Assembly: GCF_003403075.1 (NCBI RefSeq)
Contig: NZ_CP031557.1
Span: 124,001-188,000, forward strand
From: Flavobacterium psychrotrophum
GTDB taxonomy: Bacteria > Bacteroidota > Bacteroidia > Flavobacteriales > Flavobacteriaceae
Length of the DNA stretch: 64,000 nt
Direction of reading: 5' to 3'
Shown here: positions 17,956-27,056 of the stretch, one piece after another
Layout: each line of letters begins with the position of its first letter
Numbering within the stretch: the first letter of the stretch is position 1
Position numbers and translations under genes: made by a program
Notes under the pieces: model-generated
What the model was told of the DNA's origin: nothing
What the model saw: only the letters and a program-made list of their open reading frames with translations
Database searches by the model: none

Positions 17956-19023
17956 TTATTGTAAATCTTTAATTTCTGAAATACGGTCTGCAAAGAAAGC
18001 ACTTTTTTCCGGATATTTCAAAATTAAAATTTCATAAGCTTGTATAGCTTTTGTATATTTTTTTTGTTCAAGGTACACGCGCGCCAAGGTTTCGGTCATC
18101 AGGCCGGGAGAGTCTGCTGTGTTTTTGCTAAGATTTTCCCATGCAGAGGTATCGCTTTTAACCGGTTTTATTTTTGGATTGATCTCAATAAAACGGTCTA
18201 TTAGTTCCAGTTTACGGTTAAGTTCGCCTGGCTGTACTATTGTTTCCGGCTCATCTTTACCTGTTTCAATGGGTTGATCTATTGGGGCTGAAACTTGTGG
18301 CGCAGGTTTCTGCGGTTCTTCGCGCTTAACGGGCGCAATCCTCGAAAGTTGCAGCCATTCGGCAAATGAATGTGTTTCTGCTACATCAAATTTTAGCGGA
18401 CTGCCAATAGTTGCGCTATTTTGGTTATTAATGGCAACGTCTGTTTCAGAGATTGTTATATCGTTTTGATTAATAACAGTATCTTCAGCCGCAGGTGTTG
18501 CTATTTCGGTATCATTTACGGTAGTTTCTTCCTCCGGTTCCGCTTCAATTATAGAAAGCTTTATAGATTCTTCCAGTTTGGTAGCATCTTGGATAGTAAT
18601 GGCAGGTTCGGGGATTGAAATTTCTTCTTCCGGTTCTGCTTCAATGATAGACAGTTTAATAGATTCTTCCAGCTTATCTATGGTAGGCACCGCTTCGATT
18701 ACAGGCAGCGTTGGTGTGCTTTCAATCACTTCTATACCGGCAAGCGCAGTTTCCTCTTCTTCGAGCTGTTTTAGTCCAATGCTCCTGAATGCCTCAGTAG
18801 TAATAAATTCAAAAAGGACAGACCTGTCTGTAGTGTAGGCAGCTGTTTTTTTTAGCTCAGTATTGTATCTAAAGCTGTCTTTATTATATAGCTCTTTAAG
18901 ATAGATGGCGCGGGCACTTTGCAGGTACGGAAACTCCGTAAGGATACTTTCCAGTTCCGCACCCTGCCTGTTCGTTACCGAATAAGGCTTATTAAGCAAA
19001 TATGTATAGTCTTTTGTAGTCAA
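17956..19023 (-). CDS. TPR-containing protein with an internal duplication
   Basis: 355 residues. The N-terminal ~90 residues are helical (EFPYLQSARAIYLKELYNKD). The middle is acidic and low-complexity, with an exact 19-residue segment (KLEESIKLSIIEAEPEEE plus context) occurring twice about 35 residues apart. The C-terminal ~60 residues form a TPR-like pair (ARVYLEQKKYTKAIQAYEIL). It is always cytoplasmic-looking (no signal). It sits between lptE and secG in a cluster devoted to envelope and secretion functions; the role is unknown. Confidence 0.75.
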   Translation of the reverse strand: MTTKDYTYLLNKPYSVTNRQGAELESILTEFPYLQSARAIYLKELYNKDSFRYNTELKKTAAYTTDRSVLFEFITTEAFRSIGLKQLEEEETALAGIEVIESTPTLPVIEAVPTIDKLEESIKLSIIEAEPEEEISIPEPAITIQDATKLEESIKLSIIEAEPEEETTVNDTEIATPAAEDTVINQNDITISETDVAINNQNSATIGSPLKFDVAETHSFAEWLQLSRIAPVKREEPQKPAPQVSAPIDQPIETGKDEPETIVQPGELNRKLELIDRFIEINPKIKPVKSDTSAWENLSKNTADSPGLMTETLARVYLEQKKYTKAIQAYEILILKYPEKSAFFADRISEIKDLQ

Positions 19024-19026
19024 TTT

Positions 19027-19099
19027 TTAGTTGTTGATTGTCGGTTGTTGGTAACTTCACTCAGCCTGTTATGACTGACAACCAACAACTAACAACTAA
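19027..19099. repeat. Imperfect inverted repeat of AACAACTAA units
   Basis: TTAGTTGTT (19027-19035) and GGTTGTTGG (19043-19051) are mirrored by CCAACAAC (from 19082) and AACAACTAA (19091-19099). It fills the gap between lptE and the TPR gene. The low-complexity composition resembles other flavobacterial intergenic repeats and could form a hairpin in the transcript. Confidence 0.55.
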
Positions 19100-19609
19100 T
19101 TACCATTTAGCCAGCGATTCGTTAAATACGTCTTGCGTTATACGTTCAAATATTTCTTCCAGTGCATTAGTAAGCACGGGGCCTGTAAGCAGGTCATTGG
19201 CAGAATAATCGTAATAGAAACTAAAACGCTTTTCAAAATTATCGGCTTCTTTGTTCTTATTTGTAAAGCGCACCATTACAGATATAGTTACTCTGTTTTG
19301 TGCTGCCCTTTGGTCTGCGGTGGCAGTCATTGGTGTTACACGGTATTCTACAATCTCTCCTTCATATACAAGGTCGCCGCCTGTATTTGTAAGGCTCAGG
19401 TTAGTCTGGTTTTGTATAAGGTTTTGTAGTCTTCGTGTAAAGGTAAGCTCTATACCGGGCTCTACTACATCGGCATTGTTTTGGAAATAGTTTACCTGAA
19501 ATGTTTTTGCATCAATCTTTCCGGTTCCGGTAAAGTTGTATTTAATAGAGCAACCCATTAAAATGAGCATTACTGTAAACAGGGCAACTGTTTTTAATCT
19601 TTTAAACAT
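19100..19609 (-). CDS. lptE: LPS-assembly lipoprotein LptE
   Basis: 169 residues from MFKRLKTVALFTVMLILMGC; an ATG 15 nt upstream would overlap the preceding gene. A lipobox (LILMGC) gives a lipidated Cys. The rest fits Bacteroidota LptE: YNFTGTGKIDAKTFQVNYF, a helix around ELTFTRRLQNLIQNQ, and strands around GEIVEYRVTPM. It would plug LptD in the outer membrane to insert LPS. The gene starts right at the end of the sigma54 activator gene. Confidence 0.88.
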   Translation of the reverse strand: MFKRLKTVALFTVMLILMGCSIKYNFTGTGKIDAKTFQVNYFQNNADVVEPGIELTFTRRLQNLIQNQTNLSLTNTGGDLVYEGEIVEYRVTPMTATADQRAAQNRVTISVMVRFTNKNKEADNFEKRFSFYYDYSANDLLTGPVLTNALEEIFERITQDVFNESLAKW

Positions 19610-19613
19610 GGGC

Positions 19614-20897
19614 CTAGAGGTCATATTGTTTTATTTTTCGGTAAAGCGTCCTTTCAGAAATGCCAAGTTCATCGGCAGCCGCTTTGCGCTTGCCTTTATT
19701 CTTTTCAAGAGCCTTTTTTATCAGTTCTATTTCTTTTTCATCAAGCCGAAGTATCTCATCTTCTTCTACGGCATCAGCATAGAGGTAATGGTCATCATCG
19801 TCTTCATCTTCGTGGTGGTCAACAATGGGCTCTGCACGTGGTACCGGTTGTGGTGCATAGCCATCATTACGTGGTGGCAACTCTTCATAATCACGGTGAT
19901 TGTTACCATCTTGGCCATAAATGCGCTGAATAAGACCTTTGTTGTTTTCCTGTACCTTACTGCCGTTTCCATTTTGCATCAGTTCCATGGTCAGCTTCTT
20001 AAGGTCGTTAATATCTGCACGCATATCAAACAACACCTTATATAATATTTCGCGTTCGTTGCTAAAATCGCTTTCTGCTTTCTTGTCAGGAACCAGGGCC
20101 GGAAGATTACTTCCTGTATCCGGCAGGTAAGCGCGAAGCGAGTTTCCTGTAATATTGCGGTTTGTTTCTAAAACGGAAATTTGCTCTGCCACATTGCGCA
20201 GCTGCCTGATATTTCCGCCCCAGCGGTATTTTAGAAGTAAAACTACGGCATCGTCTTCCAGTTTTATAGGAGGCATTTTGTACTTATGTGCAAAATCTGA
20301 AGAGAACTTGCGAAACAACAGGTGAATGTCATCTTTACGATCGCGCAGTGGGGGCAGGGTAATTTCTACGGTGCTTAGCCTGTAATATAAATCTTCACGG
20401 AATTTGCCTTTTTGTATAGCGTCAAACATGTTAACGTTTGTAGCCGCTACAATGCGTACATTGGTTTTTTGTACCTGGCTCGATCCCACTTTTATAAATT
20501 CTCCATTTTCAAGCACGCGTAGTAGGCGCACTTGTGTGGTAAGTGGCAGTTCACCTACCTCGTCTAAAAAGATAGTACCACCATCTGCCACTTCAAAGTA
20601 ACCCTCGCGGGTATTTGTAGCGCCGGTAAAGGCACCCTTTTCGTGACCAAAGAGTTCGCTGTCTATAGTGCCCTCTGGTATTGCGCCACAGTTTACAGCT
20701 ATGTATTTGCCGTGCTTGCGGTGCGATAGGGCGTGTATTATTTTCGGAATACTTTCTTTACCTACACCACTCTCGCCGGTAACCAGTACAGATATATCGG
20801 TAGGGGCAACCTGTATGGCTTTCTCTACTGCGCGGTTTAGTTTAGGGTCGTTCCCTATAATTTCAAATCGTTGTTTTATGGCTTGTACGCTTTCCAT
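19614..20897 (-). CDS. Sigma54-dependent transcriptional activator without receiver domain
   Basis: 427 residues. The AAA+ domain starts at once (residues ~8-240): Walker A GESGVGKESI, the sigma54-contact loop GAFTGATNTREG, Walker B GGTIFLDEVGEL. An acidic linker (DDDDHYLYADAVEEDE) and a Fis-type HTH at the C-terminus (KRKAAADELGISERTLYRKI) follow. No N-terminal sensory domain is present, so activity must be set by expression or partner proteins. In Flavobacteriia this gene is commonly found between miaB and lptE. Confidence 0.93.
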   Translation of the reverse strand: MESVQAIKQRFEIIGNDPKLNRAVEKAIQVAPTDISVLVTGESGVGKESIPKIIHALSHRKHGKYIAVNCGAIPEGTIDSELFGHEKGAFTGATNTREGYFEVADGGTIFLDEVGELPLTTQVRLLRVLENGEFIKVGSSQVQKTNVRIVAATNVNMFDAIQKGKFREDLYYRLSTVEITLPPLRDRKDDIHLLFRKFSSDFAHKYKMPPIKLEDDAVVLLLKYRWGGNIRQLRNVAEQISVLETNRNITGNSLRAYLPDTGSNLPALVPDKKAESDFSNEREILYKVLFDMRADINDLKKLTMELMQNGNGSKVQENNKGLIQRIYGQDGNNHRDYEELPPRNDGYAPQPVPRAEPIVDHHEDEDDDDHYLYADAVEEDEILRLDEKEIELIKKALEKNKGKRKAAADELGISERTLYRKIKQYDL

Positions 20898-20959
20898 TTT
20901 CTTTTGTTTAAAGTTTCAGGTTTAAAGTTTCAAGTTGCCACTCGAATCCTTAACCGTAC

Positions 20960-21541
20960 TTATTTAAGCGATACTTTTACTTTTGATTTTAATGAATCAA
21001 ATATTTCTTTAATATCCTCAGTTTGCCAAGGATCTAGTTGTGCTTTGTCAATAACATGAGCCTGCATTTTCTCAGAGAATATCAAATAGAACTTGGGTGT
21101 TTCCTTTACTCTATGGATTTCTTCCCATTGGTAAGTGTTCTCAAAACCTTCACCTTGTTTTTTGAAGAAAGCATTATTTATTGTATAAGTTACATTCGTA
21201 AAATATCGAGCTCTTGTTTTAATTAATTCTTTTGAGTTCATTTTTCTGAACACACGCATCAGGACAATGAAGATAACTACAAAAGCTATTACCGGTATTA
21301 ACGCAATAATCACATCAACCCAAATGTCCGGGTCGGTTTCAGTGTACGTATCTGTGTTGTTGTCTTCGTAAAACGGTTGCTCATTATCGGACGACGTATA
21401 AATATTAATAACAGCCACCAAAGAGATGATGCCAATGTATAACATCCATAATTTTGGTTTTACAGAAAATAACACTGCTTTTTTTGCCTTTTTTAATGTT
21501 TCGACATCAATAGTTTGTGTTGTTAAAACTTCTTTTTGCAT
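20960..21541 (-). CDS. YcxB-like membrane protein
   Basis: 193 residues from MQKEVLTTQ (ATG at 21539-21541, 31 nt past the miaB stop); a longer frame overlaps miaB. It has two membrane helices (about 31-48 and 75-96) separated by an acidic loop (EDNNTDTYTETDPDIW) and a C-terminal soluble domain (YQWEEIHRVKETPKFYLIFS) like those of YcxB family proteins. Function unknown. It lies between miaB and the sigma54 activator. Confidence 0.65.
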   Translation of the reverse strand: MQKEVLTTQTIDVETLKKAKKAVLFSVKPKLWMLYIGIISLVAVINIYTSSDNEQPFYEDNNTDTYTETDPDIWVDVIIALIPVIAFVVIFIVLMRVFRKMNSKELIKTRARYFTNVTYTINNAFFKKQGEGFENTYQWEEIHRVKETPKFYLIFSEKMQAHVIDKAQLDPWQTEDIKEIFDSLKSKVKVSLK

Positions 21542-21572
21542 TTCGGTTTGTTGGTTGGTGTGTGCTAAAAAA

Positions 21573-23018
21573 CTATTGCATTTCGCTATATCCCACAGCT
21601 TCACCTATTAATGTAGATGTAGTACAGTGCGATGTAAGTACATTTACAAAATCGCCCGGCTTGTAATCGCCTTTCGGGAATACTACAGTCGTATTTTGAG
21701 ACGTGCGGCCACTCCAGTGTTCGTCAGAGCGTTTAGAGCTTTTTTCAACAAGCACTTCTACCACCTGGCCTATAAAACGCTCAGTGCGCTCAAGGGCAAT
21801 TCTTTGTTGTACCGCAATAATTTCGGTAAGGCGTCGGTTTTTTATTTCGTCCGGTACATCATCGGCCATTTTACGGGCGGCAAGGGTGCCAGGACGTTCA
21901 GAGTAAGCAAACATAAACCCGAAGTCGTATCGCACGTGCTCCATAAGGCTAAGTGTATCCTGGTGGTCTTCTTCTGTTTCTGTGGGGAATCCGGTAATCA
22001 TATCCTGCGAAAGCGAGATATCCGGTATTATGCGGTATATGTTATCTACCAGCGCTATATACTCTTCGCGGGTATGCTGGCGGTTCATTTCTTTAAGTAT
22101 GCGTGTGCTGCCGCTTTGTACCGGCAGGTGAATGTATTTGCAAATGTTGTGGTGCTTAGCCATAACTTCAATAACTTCAAGGTGCATATCCTGCGGGTTT
22201 GAAGTACTGAAACGGAAACGCATTTTAGGAAACACGGTAGCCACCCTGTCCAGTAATTGTGCAAAATCTACCGCAGTAGCCTTTTGCATTTCGCTGGCTT
22301 TATCATAATCTTTTTTAAGTCCGCCGCCATACCACAGGTAGCTGTCTACGTTCTGGCCAAGCAGTGTAACTTCTTTAAAACCCTTGTCCCAAAGCTGCTG
22401 TATCTCTTCCATAATACTTTCCGGCTCGCGGCTACGTTCACGGCCACGGGTAAAGGGTACTACGCAAAAAGTACACATGTTATCGCAACCGCGGGTTATA
22501 GATACAAATGCGGTAACACCGTTGCTGTTTAGCCTTACCGGTGCTACATCGCCATAAGTCTCATCCTTGCTCAGGATAACGTTAATGGCATCGCGCCCTT
22601 CTTCTACTTCCTTAAGCAGGTTAGGCAGGTCTTTGTAGGCGTCGGGGCCTACCACCATGTCTACTATCTTTTCTTCTTCCAGGAACTGGCTCTTAAGGCG
22701 CTCAGCCATACAGCCCAGCACGCCCACCTTCATTCCGGGATTTATTTTTTTTACGGCATTGTATTTTTCCAGCCTTTTGCGCACGGTTTGCTCTGCCTTA
22801 TCACGAATAGAGCAGGTGTTAACCAGTACCAGGTCGGCATCCTCAAGGTTTTGTGTGGTGTTATAGCCCTCGTTAGCAAGTATAGACGCAACGATTTCGC
22901 TATCAGAAAAATTCATCTGGCAGCCGTAGCTTTCTATAAAAAGTTTTTTGGTATTACCTTCCTTTTGCTCTAAAACAAGGCTTTGCCCTTGTTTAATCTC
23001 TTCAATTATCTTTTCCAT
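21573..23018 (-). CDS. miaB: tRNA-2-methylthio-N6-dimethylallyladenosine synthase MiaB
   Basis: 481 residues. The N-terminal domain has three cluster cysteines (ESYGCQMNFSDSE, NTCSIRDKA, GCMAERLK). The radical-SAM motif is RGCDNMCTFCVVPFTRGRER. A TRAM-type domain ends the protein. It adds the methylthio group to i6A37 in tRNA reading UNN codons. First gene of the leftward cluster. The leading ~20 residues (EEIKQGQSLVLEQKEG) are a typical Bacteroidota extension. Confidence 0.97.
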   Translation of the reverse strand: MEKIIEEIKQGQSLVLEQKEGNTKKLFIESYGCQMNFSDSEIVASILANEGYNTTQNLEDADLVLVNTCSIRDKAEQTVRKRLEKYNAVKKINPGMKVGVLGCMAERLKSQFLEEEKIVDMVVGPDAYKDLPNLLKEVEEGRDAINVILSKDETYGDVAPVRLNSNGVTAFVSITRGCDNMCTFCVVPFTRGRERSREPESIMEEIQQLWDKGFKEVTLLGQNVDSYLWYGGGLKKDYDKASEMQKATAVDFAQLLDRVATVFPKMRFRFSTSNPQDMHLEVIEVMAKHHNICKYIHLPVQSGSTRILKEMNRQHTREEYIALVDNIYRIIPDISLSQDMITGFPTETEEDHQDTLSLMEHVRYDFGFMFAYSERPGTLAARKMADDVPDEIKNRRLTEIIAVQQRIALERTERFIGQVVEVLVEKSSKRSDEHWSGRTSQNTTVVFPKGDYKPGDFVNVLTSHCTTSTLIGEAVGYSEMQ

Positions 23019-23149
23019 ACTACACTACTGCACATACTTTTTTGAATGGGCAAAGATATAGATAAAAATCTATATACTGTCAAGTTGACAGCCCGCTATC
23101 TGTTATTTTTTTTAGTGCTTATACCTTAATATATATAGGTGTTAAACCG

Positions 23150-23229
23150 AAAAAGCACGGGAAAGCACTTAAAAAACGTGCTTTTTAAAGTGTTATAAAG
23201 CCGATATTTAAAAAAATCACATACTTTTG
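23150..23229 (+). promoter_or_regulatory. topA upstream hairpin and -7 element
   Basis: AAAAAGCACG (23150-23159) and CGTGCTTTTT (23177-23186) form a perfect 10-bp inverted repeat. TACTTTTG (23222-23229), a TAnnTTTG match, lies 18 nt before the topA ATG. No TTG at -33 spacing was seen. The inverted repeat sits in the divergent miaB/topA region, where neither gene needs a terminator, so it may be an operator or supercoiling-sensitive site; this is inference. Confidence 0.45.
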
Positions 23230-23247
23230 CGACCAAAGAAATGTTGT

Positions 23248-25752
23248 ATGGCAAAGAATTTAGTGATCGTTGAGTCACCTGCGAAGGCAAAAACCATTGA
23301 AAAGTTTTTAGGGAAAGATTATCAGGTAGAGAGTAGCTACGGGCACATTGCCGACCTGCCAAGCAGGGAGATAGGTGTGGATGTAGAGAATGGCTTTAAA
23401 CCAAAATATGAAGTTTCTCCTGATAAAAAAGCATTGGTTAAAAAACTCAGGGATTTATCTAAATCGGCCGAAACCGTTTGGCTGGCTTCCGATGAGGACC
23501 GCGAGGGTGAGGCGATTGCCTGGCACCTGGCGGAAGAACTGAAACTGGATAAAGCAAAGACAAAACGTATTGTCTTTCATGAAATTACAAAGTCGGCCAT
23601 ATTAAAAGCCATTGACAACCCAAGGGGTATAAATTATGATCTTGTAAATGCCCAGCAGGCACGTCGCGTATTAGACAGGCTGGTGGGGTATGAACTTTCT
23701 CCAGTGCTTTGGAAGAAGGTAAAAAGCGGACTTTCTGCGGGTAGGGTACAGTCAGTGTCTGTACGTCTTATTGTAGAACGCGAACGCGAGATTCAGAATT
23801 TTAAAGCTGAAGGTTCTTACAGTATAACAGCTGAATTTACAAATGAAGCCGGAAAAACACTAAAGGCAAAACTGCCTAAAAACTTTGCAACAAAACAGGA
23901 AGCACAAGATTTTCTGAATAAAAATATAGGTTCGCAATATAAAGTAGCCGACCTTGAAACTAAGCCTGCCAAGAAGTCTCCGGCAGCGCCTTTTACCACA
24001 TCTACACTACAGCAGGAAGCGGCTCGAAAGCTGTACTTTCCTGTAGGTGTTACCATGATGCTGGCACAAAGGCTTTATGAGGCGGGACTTATAACTTATA
24101 TGAGGACTGATAGTGTAAACCTTTCTAACGATGCTATGGGAGCTGCCGAGGCAGAAATTATCCGCTCGTATGGTAAAGAGTTTAGCAAGCCACGAAATTA
24201 TAATACAAAAAGTAAAGGTGCTCAGGAGGCTCACGAAGCCATTCGCCCTACAGATATGACACAGCACACGGTAAACATAGACCGTGACCAGGCCAGATTG
24301 TATGACCTGATTTGGAAACGTACCCTGGCTTCGCAAATGAGCGATGCCCAACTGGAGCGTACCAATGTTAAGATACAGGCTAACAATCATAACGAAATAT
24401 TTACAGCATCGGGCGAAGTACTGATGTTTGAAGGATTTCTTAAGGTATATCTTGAGGGGCACGATGACGACGACGAAGAACAGGAAGGTATGCTGCCGGC
24501 ACTTCGTGTAAACGAGAGGCTTTCTAATAACTATATTACCGCTACCGAGCGCTTTAGCCGTCCTGCTGCCCGCTATACAGAGGCTGCGCTGGTTAAAAAG
24601 CTGGAAGAGCTGGGTATAGGCCGTCCGTCTACATATGCGCCTACTATCAGTACCATTATCAGCAGAAATTATGTTGAGAAAGGTAACTTTGAGGGGCAGC
24701 AGCGTAACTATGCACAGCTTATCCTAAGAGGAAGCGATATTAAAGAACAGGAGCTTAAAGAAAATGTAGGGTCTGATAAAGGGAAGCTTGTGCCTACCGA
24801 TATTGGTACTATTGTAAACGACTTTTTAGTAAATCATTTTGATACCATTCTTGATTATAACTTTACCGCTAAGGTAGAGGAAGATTTTGATGAGATAGCG
24901 TCTGGTAATGAAGACTGGACAAAAATGATGGAAAATTTCTACGGGCATTTTCATCCGAAAGTAAAAGACGTAGAACAAAATGCTGAGCGCGAGTCTGGCG
25001 AGCGTATTTTGGGCACAGATCCAAAAACAGGCAAGCCTGTAAGTGTCCGTTTGGGTAAATTTGGTCCAATGGCACAAATAGGTGATGCCGAAGATGAAGA
25101 AAAGCAATTTGCAAGCCTGCTGCCAGAGCAGAATATAGGTACTATTTCGCTTGACGAAGCCCTTGGGCTTTTTGCCCTGCCTAAAGTCTTAGGTGTGCAT
25201 GATGGCGAAGAGGTAGAGGTAAGTAACGGTCGTTTTGGTCCGTATGTGCGTTTTGGTAAAACGTTTATTTCGCTTCCAAAAGGCGAAGATCCGCTGGATG
25301 TGACTCTTGAAAGGGCTAAAGAGCTAATAGGAGAGAAGCAACAGGCTGATGCGCCTATAGGCGAATATGAAGGGCTGCCTGTGCAAAAAGGCGTTGGCCG
25401 TTTTGGTCCGTTTATTAAATGGAATGGTACGTTCATTAATGTGAACAAAAAATATAACTTTGATAACCTTTCTCAGGCAGATCTTGTAGCGCTTATTGAA
25501 GAGAAGATGCGAAAGGATATTGATAAGGTTATACATAACTGGGAAGCAGAAGGTATTAAAGTTGAGAAAGCCCGCTGGGGAAGGTCTGTGCTAACAAAAG
25601 GCAAGATAAAGATAGAGTTGAGCAAAGATTTTGATGCAGTAGGTTTAACGCTGGATAAGGCTCAGGCTATGATAGCAGAGAAAACCCCGGCTAAGAAAAC
25701 TGCAGCCAAAAAACCTGCAGCAGCAAAGAAAACAGTAGCAAAAAAGAAATAA
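23248..25752 (+). CDS. topA: DNA topoisomerase I
   Basis: 834 residues from MAKNLVIVESPAKAKTIEKF. Toprim domain at the N-terminus (SDEDREGEAIAWHL), then the type IA core with the active-site Tyr in ITYMRTDSVNLS. After about residue 600 there are C-terminal topoisomerase repeats (KFGPMAQIG, RFGPYVRFGKTFISLP, RFGPFIKWNGTFINV) instead of Cys4 zinc ribbons. The protein ends in a Lys/Ala-rich tail (PAKKTAAKKPAAAKK) that probably binds DNA. It relaxes negative supercoils. The next gene starts 6 nt after the stop. Confidence 0.97.
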   Translation: MAKNLVIVESPAKAKTIEKFLGKDYQVESSYGHIADLPSREIGVDVENGFKPKYEVSPDKKALVKKLRDLSKSAETVWLASDEDREGEAIAWHLAEELKLDKAKTKRIVFHEITKSAILKAIDNPRGINYDLVNAQQARRVLDRLVGYELSPVLWKKVKSGLSAGRVQSVSVRLIVEREREIQNFKAEGSYSITAEFTNEAGKTLKAKLPKNFATKQEAQDFLNKNIGSQYKVADLETKPAKKSPAAPFTTSTLQQEAARKLYFPVGVTMMLAQRLYEAGLITYMRTDSVNLSNDAMGAAEAEIIRSYGKEFSKPRNYNTKSKGAQEAHEAIRPTDMTQHTVNIDRDQARLYDLIWKRTLASQMSDAQLERTNVKIQANNHNEIFTASGEVLMFEGFLKVYLEGHDDDDEEQEGMLPALRVNERLSNNYITATERFSRPAARYTEAALVKKLEELGIGRPSTYAPTISTIISRNYVEKGNFEGQQRNYAQLILRGSDIKEQELKENVGSDKGKLVPTDIGTIVNDFLVNHFDTILDYNFTAKVEEDFDEIASGNEDWTKMMENFYGHFHPKVKDVEQNAERESGERILGTDPKTGKPVSVRLGKFGPMAQIGDAEDEEKQFASLLPEQNIGTISLDEALGLFALPKVLGVHDGEEVEVSNGRFGPYVRFGKTFISLPKGEDPLDVTLERAKELIGEKQQADAPIGEYEGLPVQKGVGRFGPFIKWNGTFINVNKKYNFDNLSQADLVALIEEKMRKDIDKVIHNWEAEGIKVEKARWGRSVLTKGKIKIELSKDFDAVGLTLDKAQAMIAEKTPAKKTAAKKPAAAKKTVAKKK

Positions 25753-25758
25753 TACCGT

Positions 25759-26910
25759 ATGGGATTTGAATTTTTACAGCCGGTAAGCCAGATTGTTGAA
25801 GAGTATCTTGAGGATATTGCACTACAGTCTTTTGGTAAAAAGGTTATAGTGCATACTAAAGATAATTTTCCTGAGCTTGATGCAGTCAAGATTGCCATTA
25901 TAGGGGTTTTAGATAACAGGGGGCAGATGGATGGTAAAGACCATGTGCATCTTAATTATATCCGAAAGGAGTTGTATGGGCTTTATCCTGGTAACTGGCA
26001 TCTTAACGTAGCCGACCTGGGAGATATTCATGCGGGCGAAACCATACAGGATACCTATTATGCGGTAAAAACAATTACAGAGCAGCTGCTTAAGCAAAAT
26101 ATAATACCGTTAGTTATAGGTGGCTCGCAGGATATAGCTTATGCTGTATACCGAGGCTACGATAAGCTGGAGCAAATGGTGAATTATGTAAATGTAGATG
26201 CACGCTTTGATTTTGGTAAAGAAGACGAAGATATGTCTGCCCGCTCTTTTGTTACAAGAATGATTATTGAAGAGCCGCATAATCTTTTTAATTACAGTAA
26301 TGTAGGGTATCAAACGTATTTTAATTCTCAGGAAGAGATAGATCTTATTGAGAAATTGTATTTTGACGCCTACCGCCTTGGAGAGGTTTGTAAAGATATA
26401 ACCGTTGCAGAACCGGTGTTTAGGGATGCTGATTTTGTTGCCTTTGATATGGGGGCTGTAAAGTCTGGCGATTCAGGAAATATTGTTAAATTTATGCCAA
26501 ATGGTTTTGATGGCAAAGAAATTTGTACTTTAGCACGCTATTCAGGTATAAGTGACAAGGTTAGCGCTTTTGGATTGTTTAATCATAACGATACAAAGCA
26601 GGAAGCAGCCCTGATTGCCCAGGTTGTATGGTATTTTGTTGAAGGTGTGCAGTATAGGAGCTATGAGTTCCCGTTTGGCAGCCGCGATAATTATATCAAA
26701 TATATAGTAGCTTTTGAAGACGAAGAACTCGTTTTTTACAAGAGTGATAAGACAGATAGGTGGTGGATTGATGTTTTTAGTAACGAAATTGGCAATAATA
26801 AAGTTAAAAATGTTGCGTTATTACCATGTAGTTACCAGGATTACCTCTCTGCCTGTAATAATGAGTATCCTCAGAGATTGTGGAAAGCTCAAAGAAAAAA
26901 CATAATTTAA
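25759..26910 (+). CDS. Arginase/formimidoylglutamase-fold protein with degraded metal site
   Basis: 383 residues with the ureohydrolase order: IPLVIGGSQDIAYAV, VNYVNVDARFDF, then FVAFDMGAVKSGDSG. Active members bind two Mn ions through GGDH, DAHxD and SxDxDxxDP. Here the histidine of the first motif is Q (GGSQD), the second motif has R for H (DARFD), and the third has lost its second Asp (DMGAVK). Catalysis by the usual mechanism is unlikely. It lies 6 nt after topA and directly before gldK, so a structural or regulatory role next to the gliding/T9SS operon is possible. Confidence 0.8.
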   Translation: MGFEFLQPVSQIVEEYLEDIALQSFGKKVIVHTKDNFPELDAVKIAIIGVLDNRGQMDGKDHVHLNYIRKELYGLYPGNWHLNVADLGDIHAGETIQDTYYAVKTITEQLLKQNIIPLVIGGSQDIAYAVYRGYDKLEQMVNYVNVDARFDFGKEDEDMSARSFVTRMIIEEPHNLFNYSNVGYQTYFNSQEEIDLIEKLYFDAYRLGEVCKDITVAEPVFRDADFVAFDMGAVKSGDSGNIVKFMPNGFDGKEICTLARYSGISDKVSAFGLFNHNDTKQEAALIAQVVWYFVEGVQYRSYEFPFGSRDNYIKYIVAFEDEELVFYKSDKTDRWWIDVFSNEIGNNKVKNVALLPCSYQDYLSACNNEYPQRLWKAQRKNII

Positions 26911-26989
26911 CGCTTTTGTTACAAATAAACCCTGTTTTTATTCAACTTATCAAATGTTTCGGTAAGGATGGGTTTTTTTATTAAAAAAA

Positions 26990-27020
26990 TTGTTTTTCTG
27001 AAAATTTATAAATAGGTTTA
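26990..27020 (+). promoter_or_regulatory. Candidate gldK operon promoter
   Basis: TTG (26990-26992), a 20-nt spacer, then TAGGTTTA (27013-27020), one base off TAnnTTTG. The gldK ATG follows 36 nt later. Confidence 0.5.
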
Positions 27021-27056
27021 CGCCCTTAAAAATAGAATACTTAATAACCCGAATTT

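Noticed and set aside
26924..26982. Terminator after the arginase-like gene
   Set aside because: Only a 6-bp AAACCC/GGGTTT pairing over a long loop was found before the T-run, too weak to list.
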